Positions 42,569 to 50,360 of a stretch of 64,000 nt of DNA are shown piece by piece. A model generated the notes under the pieces. That model ran no database searches. It was not told the origin of the DNA and saw nothing but the letters and a program-made list of their open reading frames with translations. This stretch comes from Amorphoplanes digitatis (GTDB lineage: Bacteria; Actinomycetota; Actinomycetes; Mycobacteriales; Micromonosporaceae). The number at the start of each line of letters is the position of its first letter. The first letter of the stretch is position 1. The DNA lies in the NCBI RefSeq assembly GCF_014205335.1, contig NZ_JACHNH010000001.1, positions 5,698,501 through 5,762,500 of the forward strand, written 5' to 3'. The position numbers and the translations under genes are program-made.

Positions 42569-44461
42569 ATGAGCCGAGTGGTGCGGAGAGGGCTGCGGCG
42601 TGACCGGCTGGCGTTCGCCGGGATGGCCACCGTCCTGCTGTTGCTCGCGGTCTTCGCCGTCAGCACCGCTTGGCGGACCAGCGACACCGCCTCGAGCGCG
42701 GCGCGGGCCGGCGAGATCGAGGAGGCCTACTGTGACGCGAGCGACGCCCTCGACGCCGAGCGGGCCCGGCTGCTGGAGTACCACCGCTCGCCGAGCCCGG
42801 AGAACCTGCACGGCTTCATCGCCGCGTCCGCCGGTGTCCGCGCCACGCTGGCCGGCATCGAGTCGACCGTCGAGCCGCGTGACCTGGCCATCGTCGCCCG
42901 GGTCCGTGAGCAGCACGACGCCTATCTGAGCATCGCGGTCGACGCCGAGACCACGGCCACGGAGCCGGTGTTCCAGGAGATGTCGGAGAGCCTCGGCGAC
43001 GCCGAGGACGACTGGTCCGACGTCGCCGCCGAGGGCGTGCGGGACCTCCAGGCCAGCGAGGGCTTCCTGATGTGGGGTACCCCGATCGTTTTCGGTCTGG
43101 GACTGATCCCGCTGGCGCTCTTCGCCCGCCTGCTGTCCGGCTACCAGCGTGCCCTGCGGCACCAGGCCGGGCACGACAGCCTCACCGGGCTGCCGAACCG
43201 GGCCGAGTTCGGCGTGCGGATGGCCGCCGCACTGGACCGGGCCGCCGAGAGCGGCGCGGAGATCACGGTGCTGCTGCTCGACCTCGACCGGTTCAAGGAG
43301 ATCAACGACACCCTGGGCCACCGGACCGGCGACCAGCTGCTGGCCACCGTCGCCGACCGGCTGCGCGCCGTGGTCCGCGACAGCGACACGATCGCCCGGC
43401 TCGGCGGCGACGAGTTCGCGCTGTTGATCACCCAGCCGGGCGGCGACACCCCCGAGGTGGTCGCGCAGCGGATCATGGACTCGCTCCGCGAACCGGTGGT
43501 GATCGACGGCGTGGCCCTGGTGGCCGAGGCGACGATCGGCATCGCCCGCCACCCGCGGGACGGCGCCGCCACGGCCGGTGAGCTGCTCCAGCGCGCGGAC
43601 CTCGCCATGTACTCGGCGAAGGGTTCCGGCGGCGGGATCGCGAGCTACCAGCCGTCGATGGACGAGACCGACGCGCGCAAGCTGTCGCGGCTGGCCGAAC
43701 TGCGCCGGGCGCTGACCGAGAACGAGCTGGTCATGCACTACCAGCCGCTCGTCGACGTCGGTAACAGCAAGCTGCACGGCGTCGAGGCGCTGGTGCGGTG
43801 GCAGCACCCGGAGGAGGGGCTGCTGGGACCGATCGAGTTCGTCCCGCTGGCCGAGAGCACCGGGCTGATCCACGACATGACCCGCCACGTCCTGCGGCTC
43901 GCGATCGGCCAGGCCGGCGAGTGGCTGCGGGCCGGCGAGGCGGTGCCGATCTCCGTCAACATCTCGACGCGCTGCCTGCTGGACGTCACGCTGCCCGACA
44001 CCGTGGAAGCGGTCCTGGCCTCGGCCGGGCTGCCCGCCTCCCTGCTGACGCTGGAGATCACCGAAAGCGCGATCATGGCCGACCCGCAGCGCTCCCGCGA
44101 GGTGCTGTCCCGGCTGGAGGCGCTCGGCACCCGGATCGCGATCGACGACTTCGGCACCGGGTACACCTCGATGGCCTACCTGCGGGACCTGCCGATCCAC
44201 GAGCTGAAGATCGACCGCACGTTCATCTCCCGGATGGTGGGCGAGTCGAAGGACGCGATCATCGTGCACACGGCGATCGATCTCGCCCACCGCCTTGGCC
44301 TGACCACGGTCGCCGAGGGAGTCGAGGACGAGAACACGATGACGGCGCTCGCCGACCTCGATTGCGACCTCGTGCAGGGTTACCTCGTCGGCCGGCCGAT
44401 GGCCGCCGAGCAGCTCCGGGACTGGCTCGACCTCAGGCTCAACACCCTCGGCGTCAGCTGA
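42569..44461 (+). CDS. membrane-anchored GGDEF-EAL protein
   Basis: 630 residues. One N-terminal helix, a ~140-residue extracytoplasmic helical sensor, a second helix (PIVFGLGLIPLALFARLL), then GGDEF (RDSD inhibition site, RLGGDEF) and EAL with EALVRWQHP, ENISTR-like NISTR, TLEITES, DDFGTGYTS, KIDRTFI, and AEGVED, which are the metal and catalytic residues of active phosphodiesterases. Both halves look active. ATG 42569 follows GGGAG by 5 nt. Divergent from the diguanylate cyclase; both probably tune local c-di-GMP. Confidence 0.93.
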   Translation: MSRVVRRGLRRDRLAFAGMATVLLLLAVFAVSTAWRTSDTASSAARAGEIEEAYCDASDALDAERARLLEYHRSPSPENLHGFIAASAGVRATLAGIESTVEPRDLAIVARVREQHDAYLSIAVDAETTATEPVFQEMSESLGDAEDDWSDVAAEGVRDLQASEGFLMWGTPIVFGLGLIPLALFARLLSGYQRALRHQAGHDSLTGLPNRAEFGVRMAAALDRAAESGAEITVLLLDLDRFKEINDTLGHRTGDQLLATVADRLRAVVRDSDTIARLGGDEFALLITQPGGDTPEVVAQRIMDSLREPVVIDGVALVAEATIGIARHPRDGAATAGELLQRADLAMYSAKGSGGGIASYQPSMDETDARKLSRLAELRRALTENELVMHYQPLVDVGNSKLHGVEALVRWQHPEEGLLGPIEFVPLAESTGLIHDMTRHVLRLAIGQAGEWLRAGEAVPISVNISTRCLLDVTLPDTVEAVLASAGLPASLLTLEITESAIMADPQRSREVLSRLEALGTRIAIDDFGTGYTSMAYLRDLPIHELKIDRTFISRMVGESKDAIIVHTAIDLAHRLGLTTVAEGVEDENTMTALADLDCDLVQGYLVGRPMAAEQLRDWLDLRLNTLGVS

Positions 44462-45356
44462 CGCCCTGGAAGCGGACCTGCGGGTCGTTCTGCGCGGTCG
44501 TGCCCCAGACCGCGTCGTACCGGGCGGTGTCGCCGGACAGCGTGTAACGGAACCAGTCGGTCAGCAGCCGGCGGGTGAGCTTGAGCTGGGTGGCCCGGTC
44601 GATGGTCGCGCTGTCGCAGAACAGGCCGCTGCTGTCCATGAAGCCGCAGTGGCTGCCGCCGACGACGGTGCGCAGCTGCTTCGGGCCCGCCTTGGCCTGG
44701 TAGATCGGGACCTGGTGGTCGGCCGGCGGCGCGATCGTGTCGCGGTCGCCGGACACGAGCATGGCCGGCGTACGCAGGGTGGCCGCGGCCGTGACCGCGG
44801 ACGGGTTCGTCTCGGCGGCGGCCAGGTTGCCGACCGCACGGACCTGTGGGTTGCGGGCGGCCGCCAGGATGCTTGCGCCGGCGCCCATCGAGTGGCCGGA
44901 CAGGCCGAGCGCCGCCGGGTCGACGTGACCGGCGAACCGCGATCCGGTGGTCGTGTCCTGCGCGACGAACCAGGTCAGGGTGGCGTTGAGGTCGTCGGCG
45001 AAGGCCGAGTGGTTGGCCGACAGGCCGCCCTGCGAGGTGGGCGCCGCGACGATGTAGCCCCAGGACGCCAGGTGGTTCAGCGTCGAGGTGTACTTGGCGA
45101 CGCCCTGCAGGAAGCCGTGGCCGAAGGCGACGACGCCGAAGTCGCCCGCGGCGACCGGCTTGTTCGCGCCGGCCGACGTGGCCGGGTACCAGACCTTCGC
45201 GGCGACCGAGCGGCCGTTCGCGGTGACGGTGACGTCGGTGGTGCCGACCGCGAAGGCCCCCGGCGCCGAGGTGTCGTCGGCGGCGGCGTGCGCCGGTGCC
45301 GGCGCGACGAGGAGCGCCGAGGCGAGAGCGAGAGTGGCCAGTGCTGTCCGGGACAT
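44454..45356 (-). CDS. secreted alpha/beta hydrolase (chlorophyllase/PETase-like lipase family)
   Basis: 300 residues. Signal peptide MSRTALATLALASALLVAPA, then an alpha/beta hydrolase with nucleophile elbow GLSGHSMGAGAS (Ser near 160), an acidic residue in SGDRDTIAPP, and His in GGSHCGFMD. Homologs include secreted esterases and polyester hydrolases. ATG 45356 follows GGAGG by 5 nt. It is divergent from the MarR gene and overlaps the convergent GGDEF-EAL gene by 8 nt. Confidence 0.9.
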   Translation of the reverse strand: MSRTALATLALASALLVAPAPAHAAADDTSAPGAFAVGTTDVTVTANGRSVAAKVWYPATSAGANKPVAAGDFGVVAFGHGFLQGVAKYTSTLNHLASWGYIVAAPTSQGGLSANHSAFADDLNATLTWFVAQDTTTGSRFAGHVDPAALGLSGHSMGAGASILAAARNPQVRAVGNLAAAETNPSAVTAAATLRTPAMLVSGDRDTIAPPADHQVPIYQAKAGPKQLRTVVGGSHCGFMDSSGLFCDSATIDRATQLKLTRRLLTDWFRYTLSGDTARYDAVWGTTAQNDPQVRFQGVS

Positions 45357-45493
45357 CGTGCCTCCAGGTGTTGGGAAACGGTGTATCCAAATCACCACGC
45401 GGTGCAGTATCACCGATGTTCAGCACGCTTAGCAATAGATGTGAATCAATGATTAAACCCGGACATGATCGTCCATCATGGAAAGATGATCGA

Positions 45494-45934
45494 ATGGGAG
45501 AAGACGTCGGCTCCTGGCCGACCGGGCGGCTGTTGTCGGTCGCCGCCCGGATGGTGGAGGGCCGCTACCACCGGCTCCTCGCCGACTGGGACCTCACCCA
45601 CGCCGGGCTGATCGTCCTGCACCACCTCGTCGGCGGGCCCCGGTCACAGCGGGAACTGGCGCACCTGTGCCGGGTGACCGACCAGACGATGAGCCGCACC
45701 ATCGAGCGGCTGGCCCGCACCGGCCACGTCGAGCGCACGCCGGACGGCCGTGACCGCCGGCGCACCCTGGTCACGATCGGCGCCGAGGGTGTCGACGCGC
45801 TCGCCGTCGCCCGCCGGGAGGAGCGACGGTCCGAGCGGCTGTTCGGCGCCGTGGAGGACTACGACAACTTCCGGCGCCAGCTCATCACCCTGATCACCGC
45901 CGTGACCGAGGCGGACCCGGACGACCCGGCCTGA
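45494..45934 (+). CDS. MarR-family transcriptional regulator
   Basis: 146 residues with the winged-helix core QRELAHLCRVTDQTMSRTIERLARTGHVERTPDGRDRRRTLV (short signature: DGRDRRRT wing). Divergent from the secreted hydrolase with 137 nt between, so it may control that gene and itself. ATG 45494. A weak ATCAT/ATGAT repeat overlaps the start region. Confidence 0.88.
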   Translation: MGEDVGSWPTGRLLSVAARMVEGRYHRLLADWDLTHAGLIVLHHLVGGPRSQRELAHLCRVTDQTMSRTIERLARTGHVERTPDGRDRRRTLVTIGAEGVDALAVARREERRSERLFGAVEDYDNFRRQLITLITAVTEADPDDPA

Positions 45935-45944
45935 CCCGCGTCGA

Positions 45945-46745
45945 TCAGCGGCCGGCGCCGGAGGGTTTCGTGCCGACGATGAGCATCGCGTGCCGGAGCA
46001 CCTTCGGATGGCGCAGCGGGTACGGCAGCGGCACGGAGTCGGCCAGGCTGCCGAGTTCCGTGATCGAGACACCCGCCCGGGCGACCGCCTCCCGGACGTC
46101 CTCGATCGACGGATAGAACTCCCGGTCGCCGAACAGGTCGAGAAAGACGTACCGGCCGCCCGGCCGCAGGACGCGCAGGGCCTCGACCACGCCGTCGGAC
46201 TTGCGCCGCGCCTCGCGGATCTCGTGGAAGGTCATGCAGCTGACCACCGCGTCGAAGCCGCCGTCGGCGAACTCGATGGCGGCGCCGCTCTGCTGGAGGA
46301 ACGCCGTCCGGTCGGCGACACCCTCGATCCGCGCGTTGTCCTCGCACTGCCCCTTCGAGTACTCCCAGTCCCGTCCCCAGAAGTCGATGCCCGTCACGGT
46401 GCTGTCCGGCAGCGCCCTCGCGAGCTTGACGACCAGGCTGCCGCTGCCACATCCCACGTCAAGCACCCGGCCCGCCGGCACGGGCCCGAGTTTGGCGACG
46501 ATGAGCTCGTGGATGCGGCGCTGAAGGTCCCCGCCGCGCGGCGCCAGGCGGTAGACGGTGAGCGCCAGGATCATCGTGATGTAGCCGAAGAGCGCGAACG
46601 GGATCAGAAACAGCAGGAACCACGGCGACAGCGGCGACAACGCGCTCCCCGCCAGGCAGACGCCGCTGACCGCGGCGAACCGGCGCAGCCGGGTGCCGCG
46701 GACCCAGGTGCGGTAACGCGCCCGCCTGCGGATGTCCGTCGACAT
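45945..46745 (-). CDS. SAM-dependent methyltransferase with N-terminal membrane helices
   Basis: 266 residues. Two hydrophobic helices (AAVSGVCLAGSALSPLSPWFL; GYITMILALTVYRL) precede a class I methyltransferase with VLDVGCGSGSLVVKLA (motif I, near 100), ATVTGIDFWG-like TGIDFWGRDWEYS, VSCMTFHE and GGRYVFLDLF. Comparable proteins modify lipids or quinones. ATG 46745; no clear partner. It ends 10 nt from the convergent MarR gene. Confidence 0.85.
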   Translation of the reverse strand: MSTDIRRRARYRTWVRGTRLRRFAAVSGVCLAGSALSPLSPWFLLFLIPFALFGYITMILALTVYRLAPRGGDLQRRIHELIVAKLGPVPAGRVLDVGCGSGSLVVKLARALPDSTVTGIDFWGRDWEYSKGQCEDNARIEGVADRTAFLQQSGAAIEFADGGFDAVVSCMTFHEIREARRKSDGVVEALRVLRPGGRYVFLDLFGDREFYPSIEDVREAVARAGVSITELGSLADSVPLPYPLRHPKVLRHAMLIVGTKPSGAGR

Positions 46746-46762
46746 CGGCCGATCGTACGGCC

Positions 46763-47200
46763 TCAGTCCGCGACGACGCGGAAGACCGGGAAGCCCGGCC
46801 CCGCCGCGGCGATGTCCGCCTCGGGAGAGTCCGCCTTCAGCCCGTCGAAGAACGCGCCCGTCTCCCACGCCCACTTGCGCAGGTAGAGGCGGATCAGCGG
46901 CGCCTTGTCCGCGTCGGCGATCTCCACCGGGGTGAACCGCTCGGCGCGGCGGCCGAGGCGGAGCTCGCCCTCGCCGGCGGCGCGCAGGTTGCGTACCCAT
47001 TGGGTATGGCCGCGGGGAGCGACCAGATAGCGCTCGCCCTCGTGGGTGAGCAGATTGACCACCGTGGTGCGGACCTCGCCGCTCTTGCGGCCGCGGACCG
47101 CGAGGACGCGGCTGCCCAGCAGGCTGATCCCGCGGGCGGTGAGCCACTTGGCCGCGCCGTTGAAGAGGTTGGCGCCGCGCTTGGGTGCCAGATACCGCAT
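46763..47200 (-). CDS. nitroreductase/deazaflavin-dependent oxidoreductase family (DUF385, Ddn-like)
   Basis: 145 residues. RGRKSGEVRTTVVNLLTHEGERYLVAPRGHTQWVRNLRAAG is the characteristic beta-barrel core that binds F420 in Ddn-type enzymes (short signature: GRKSGEVRTT). ATG 47200 follows AGGAGG by 5 nt. A palindrome at 47218-47232 lies 17 nt upstream, so it is probably TetR-regulated. F420 use is family knowledge. Confidence 0.88.
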   Translation of the reverse strand: MRYLAPKRGANLFNGAAKWLTARGISLLGSRVLAVRGRKSGEVRTTVVNLLTHEGERYLVAPRGHTQWVRNLRAAGEGELRLGRRAERFTPVEIADADKAPLIRLYLRKWAWETGAFFDGLKADSPEADIAAAGPGFPVFRVVAD

Positions 47201-47217
47201 GTCGCCTCCTGAATCAT

Positions 47218-47232
47218 GAGAGCAGTGCTCTC
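47218..47232. promoter_or_regulatory. 15-bp palindromic operator, copy 1
   Basis: GAGAGCA, one central base, TGCTCTC. It lies 17 nt upstream of the deazaflavin-dependent enzyme gene. The same core (AGAGCAGTGCTCT) recurs at 47272-47284. This sequence type is widely seen as a TetR-family operator in actinobacteria. Confidence 0.65.
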
Positions 47233-47268
47233 GCTTGAGATCAGTGAATCGCATTCAGGCGCTCTCAG

Positions 47269-47940
47269 TCAAGAGCAGTGCTCTCCCGGGACGATTCTGC
47301 GGGTCTCGTAGGCCCACATGGCCAGTTCGACGCGGTTACGGGCGCCGAGCTTCCCCATCAGGCTCGCCAGGTGCGTCTTGACCGTGCTCAGGCTGATGTA
47401 CAGCGTGTCGGCGATCTCGGCGTTGGCGAGTCCACGGGCGACGGCGAGCAGCACGTCCTCCTCGCGCGCGGTGAGCGGGTCGATCGGCTGGGCCGCGGGC
47501 CGCCCGGTCGGCACGTCCGCGAACGCCCGCAGCAGCCGCACGGTGACGCTGGGCGCGATGAGCGCCTCGCCGTCCCTTGCGGCACGCACAGCCTGCACCA
47601 GCAGCTCGGGCCCGGCGTCCTTGAGCAGGAACCCGCGCGCTCCGGCGCGCAGTGCCCCGTACACGTATTCGTCGAGGTCGAACGTCGTGATCACGACGAC
47701 CACCATCGGGTCGACCGTGCCGGGCCCGGCGAGCTGCCGGGTCGCCTCAAGGCCGTCCAGCTCGGGCATCCGGATGTCGAACAGGCAGACGTCCGGACGC
47801 AGCTCGCGCGCGAGCCGCACCGCCGCCCTGCCGTCGACCGCCTCGCCGACGATCTCGATGTCGGGCTGCGCGCCGAGCATGATCCGCAGCCCGGTCCGGA
47901 TGATCGCCTGATCGTCAGCGATGAGAACCCGGATCGACAC
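47269..47940 (-). CDS. NarL/LuxR-family response regulator
   Basis: 223 residues. Receiver VLIADDQAIIRTGLRIML, Asp in VCLFDIRMPELDG, FLLKDAGP; HTH LTAREEDVLLAVARGLANAEIA. GTG 47940 is the start; it overlaps the kinase gene by 26 nt. The receiver Asp is preceded by Phe-less CLFD, still canonical. Confidence 0.92.
   Translation of the reverse strand: MSIRVLIADDQAIIRTGLRIMLGAQPDIEIVGEAVDGRAAVRLARELRPDVCLFDIRMPELDGLEATRQLAGPGTVDPMVVVVITTFDLDEYVYGALRAGARGFLLKDAGPELLVQAVRAARDGEALIAPSVTVRLLRAFADVPTGRPAAQPIDPLTAREEDVLLAVARGLANAEIADTLYISLSTVKTHLASLMGKLGARNRVELAMWAYETRRIVPGEHCS
47272..47284. promoter_or_regulatory. palindromic operator, copy 2
   Basis: AGAGCA, one central base, TGCTCT, centred 53 bp from copy 1 (about five helical turns), and overlapping the end of the response-regulator gene. 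Confidence 0.55.
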
Positions 47941-49093
47941 GGCTCACCACTCCCCCACGCGGCAGCTCGGCCTCGACCAGCCAGCCCCCGTCGGCGCAGG
48001 GTCCGGCCCGCAGGGTCCCGCCGAGCAGGCTCGCCCGCTCGCGCAGCCCGGTGAGGCCGTAGCCGCCCGGGCCGCGGCCACGCCCGGCCGCGACGCCGTC
48101 GTCGCGCACCGAGACCCGGACCCGGTCCGGGTCACCGGCGACCCGGACGACCACCGTGGTCGCCTGCGCCGCGTGCCGGGTCGCGTTGGTCACCGACTCC
48201 TGGACGATGCGGTACACGGCGGCGTCCACCGCCGGCGGAAGGCGGTCCAGCGGACCTTGCAACCGCAGGTCGACCGGCAGAGCGCCGTCGGCCGTGCGGG
48301 CCAGCCGCTCGAGATCGGCGACGCCGGCGGGCGGCGCGAGCTCCGCGCGGGCGTCACCGGCGCGCAGGGCGCCGACCATGGCGCGCATCGCCTCCAGGGT
48401 CCGCGCGCCCTCCTCCTCGACCCCCGCCAGGGTCTCGACGGCGCTCGCCGGGTCCGCGCCGGCGAGAACCCGGCCGGCCTGCGCCCGGATGACGATGGCG
48501 GAGACGTGGTGCGCCACGGTGTCGTGCAGCTCTCTGGCGAGCTCCACCCGCTCCCGGGACCGCAGCTGCTCCAGCTCGCGCCGGCGCGACGTGGACCAGA
48601 GGCGCACCGTCGCGCCGACGACGCCGGGAAACGCCAGGACCACGAGGCTGCCGAGGTGCTCGCCGACCTCGGCCGGGCCGGCGATCACCGACGTCACGAA
48701 CTCGGCGAGCAGCACCGCCGACCCGAGCACGATGTCCCGGCCGGAACCCCACCGTGGCAGCGCATAGACCAGGACGAGCAGGATCGCGCCCGTGTAGAGC
48801 CCGACCGGCCTCGGATGCCCGGCCACCAGGTCGACGAGCGTGAGCACGATCCCCGCGCCGAAGGCGAGCACGACCATCGCCAGCGGGTGCGTACGGCGCC
48901 ACAACGTCGCGAGGCACAGCCCGGCGGTGACGAGCACGGACACCGGCCACCAGACCACGTCCGCCCGCCAGGCCGCCTCCAGCCCCGCGCAGGCCAGGCC
49001 GGCGGCGAGCAGCACCCAGTCCCGGCGGACCCGCGCGGGCGGGTCCGGCACCCGCGGCGCGGTCCACAGAGTACGCAGCTCGTCTCGGAACAC
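47915..49093 (-). CDS. DesK-type sensor histidine kinase
   Basis: 392 residues. Five or six membrane helices (~25-160), coiled region, HisKA_3 His in RVELARELHDTVAHHVS, HATPase with VQESVTNATRHA and GGYGLTGLRERA. GTG 49093 is preferred to 49126 because GGAG lies 4 nt before it. Paired with the downstream regulator; divergent from a DUF4386 protein. Confidence 0.9.
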   Translation of the reverse strand: MFRDELRTLWTAPRVPDPPARVRRDWVLLAAGLACAGLEAAWRADVVWWPVSVLVTAGLCLATLWRRTHPLAMVVLAFGAGIVLTLVDLVAGHPRPVGLYTGAILLVLVYALPRWGSGRDIVLGSAVLLAEFVTSVIAGPAEVGEHLGSLVVLAFPGVVGATVRLWSTSRRRELEQLRSRERVELARELHDTVAHHVSAIVIRAQAGRVLAGADPASAVETLAGVEEEGARTLEAMRAMVGALRAGDARAELAPPAGVADLERLARTADGALPVDLRLQGPLDRLPPAVDAAVYRIVQESVTNATRHAAQATTVVVRVAGDPDRVRVSVRDDGVAAGRGRGPGGYGLTGLRERASLLGGTLRAGPCADGGWLVEAELPRGGVVSRVDPGSHR

Positions 49094-49271
49094 GGCTCCA
49101 GCCTCAGGCAGCGCCCGGCCCGGCACATCGGCCGAAAGAACGAGCCGCCTCCCGTACCGCCGGCCCCGGAAAGGCGCTGCTCAGCGGCCGATGCCGGGCC
49201 GCGCCCGGGCAACGAGGCTCGTCGTCGACGGTCGCCGGGCAGGCGGCCGAGGACACTCAGGAGGACTCACG

Positions 49272-49934
49272 ATGCATACGTCGAACCGAACGTCACGTCC
49301 TGTGGGTGTGCTGTTCATAGCGGCCTCGGCCACCGCAATCGCCGGCGGCTCGCTGCTGCTGCCCATTCAGGAACCGGACTTCCTGAGCGAGGGCGGCGGG
49401 CGGGCTCCCCTCGTCACCGGCGCCCTGCTCGAGCTGTCCCTCGCCCTCGCCGTCATCGCCATCGCCGCCCTGCTGCTGCCCGTGCTGCGCCGCACCGACG
49501 AGGCCATGGCGGCGCTGTACCTGGCGACCCGGTCCCTGGAGGCGACCCTGATCGTCGCCGCCGCGCTCGGCGCCCTGGTGATGACGTCCCTGGCCGGCAC
49601 CGGCGCGACGGCCGCGACGGGCGACCTCGTGCTCGGCGGCCGCGAGCTGGCCTACCGCCTCGGCACCCTGGTGGTGTTCGGCGCGAGCGCCGTGACGCTG
49701 AACGCCCTGCTGCTGCGCGGCCGGCAGGTGCCGCCGTGGCTGGCCTGGTGGGGGCTGACCGGCGGCGGCCTGCTGCTGATACGGGGCGTCATCGAGACGT
49801 ACGGCGTCGAGCTGTCCGGCCCGGCGCAGGCCGCCCTCGCCGCCCCGATCGGGGTCGAGGAGATGGCCTTCGCGGTGTGGCTGCTCGCCAAGGGCCTTCG
49901 CCGCGATTCACTCGAAAGTGTTGGTCGTCAATGA
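49272..49934 (+). CDS. DUF4386-like membrane protein
   Basis: 220 residues, six hydrophobic segments; LYLATRSLEATLIVAAA and MAFAVWLLAKG are typical of DUF4386. GGAGG precedes ATG 49272. Divergent from the two-component pair at 47-49 kb, hence a plausible target. Function unknown. Confidence 0.85.
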   Translation: MHTSNRTSRPVGVLFIAASATAIAGGSLLLPIQEPDFLSEGGGRAPLVTGALLELSLALAVIAIAALLLPVLRRTDEAMAALYLATRSLEATLIVAAALGALVMTSLAGTGATAATGDLVLGGRELAYRLGTLVVFGASAVTLNALLLRGRQVPPWLAWWGLTGGGLLLIRGVIETYGVELSGPAQAALAAPIGVEEMAFAVWLLAKGLRRDSLESVGRQ

Positions 49935-49984
49935 CTCGGGAGAGGTATTTTTGCACCTCGGTAGCCTGATCTTCGGGAGCTGTC

Positions 49985-50353
49985 ATGCGGGTCGAGATAA
50001 CGTCGTCCGACTATCCGGATCTGCTGTCCCTGCACGACTGGATCCGGCATGACCCCGCGATAGCCCGGCAGTCGGAGATCGTTCTCGGCTCGTCCGGCCG
50101 TGCGCCGGACCAGCAGGGCACCCTCGACGTCATCGACGTGGTGCTCAGCAACGCGACGGCGCTCGCGGCCCTCGCCGTCTCGTACGCCACCTGGCGGCAG
50201 GCGCGCCGGGCTGAGTCCCGCACGACGTTCCGGTCGGGGCCGCACGAGGTTTCGGTGAACGGCGACGAGGCCGACCCCGCCAAGCAGATCGTCGAGGCGA
50301 TTCCTCCCGGCGAGGAGGAGCCCGACGCCCCTCGGCACCCGGACCAGGTGTGA
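49985..50353 (+). CDS. EACC1 effector-associated component
   Basis: 122 residues. MRVEITSSDYPDLLSLHDWI opens with a strand and helix, LRHDPAI-like IRHDPAIARQSEIVL, a hydrophobic helix LDVIDVVLSNATALAALAVSY (20 residues quoted at most) ending WRQARR, and C-terminal strands. This closely fits the EACC1 consensus, more so than the copy at 11857-12222. ATG 49985 with GGGAG upstream. It is 7 nt from the caspase gene. GAGGT/ACCTC (49942-49959) is a small inverted repeat in its promoter. Confidence 0.82.
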   Translation: MRVEITSSDYPDLLSLHDWIRHDPAIARQSEIVLGSSGRAPDQQGTLDVIDVVLSNATALAALAVSYATWRQARRAESRTTFRSGPHEVSVNGDEADPAKQIVEAIPPGEEEPDAPRHPDQV

Positions 50354-50360
50354 CGCCGTG

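Noticed and set aside
45475..45490. MarR operator from ATCAT/ATGAT repeat
   Set aside because: Only 5-bp arms overlapping the start region; too short to call.
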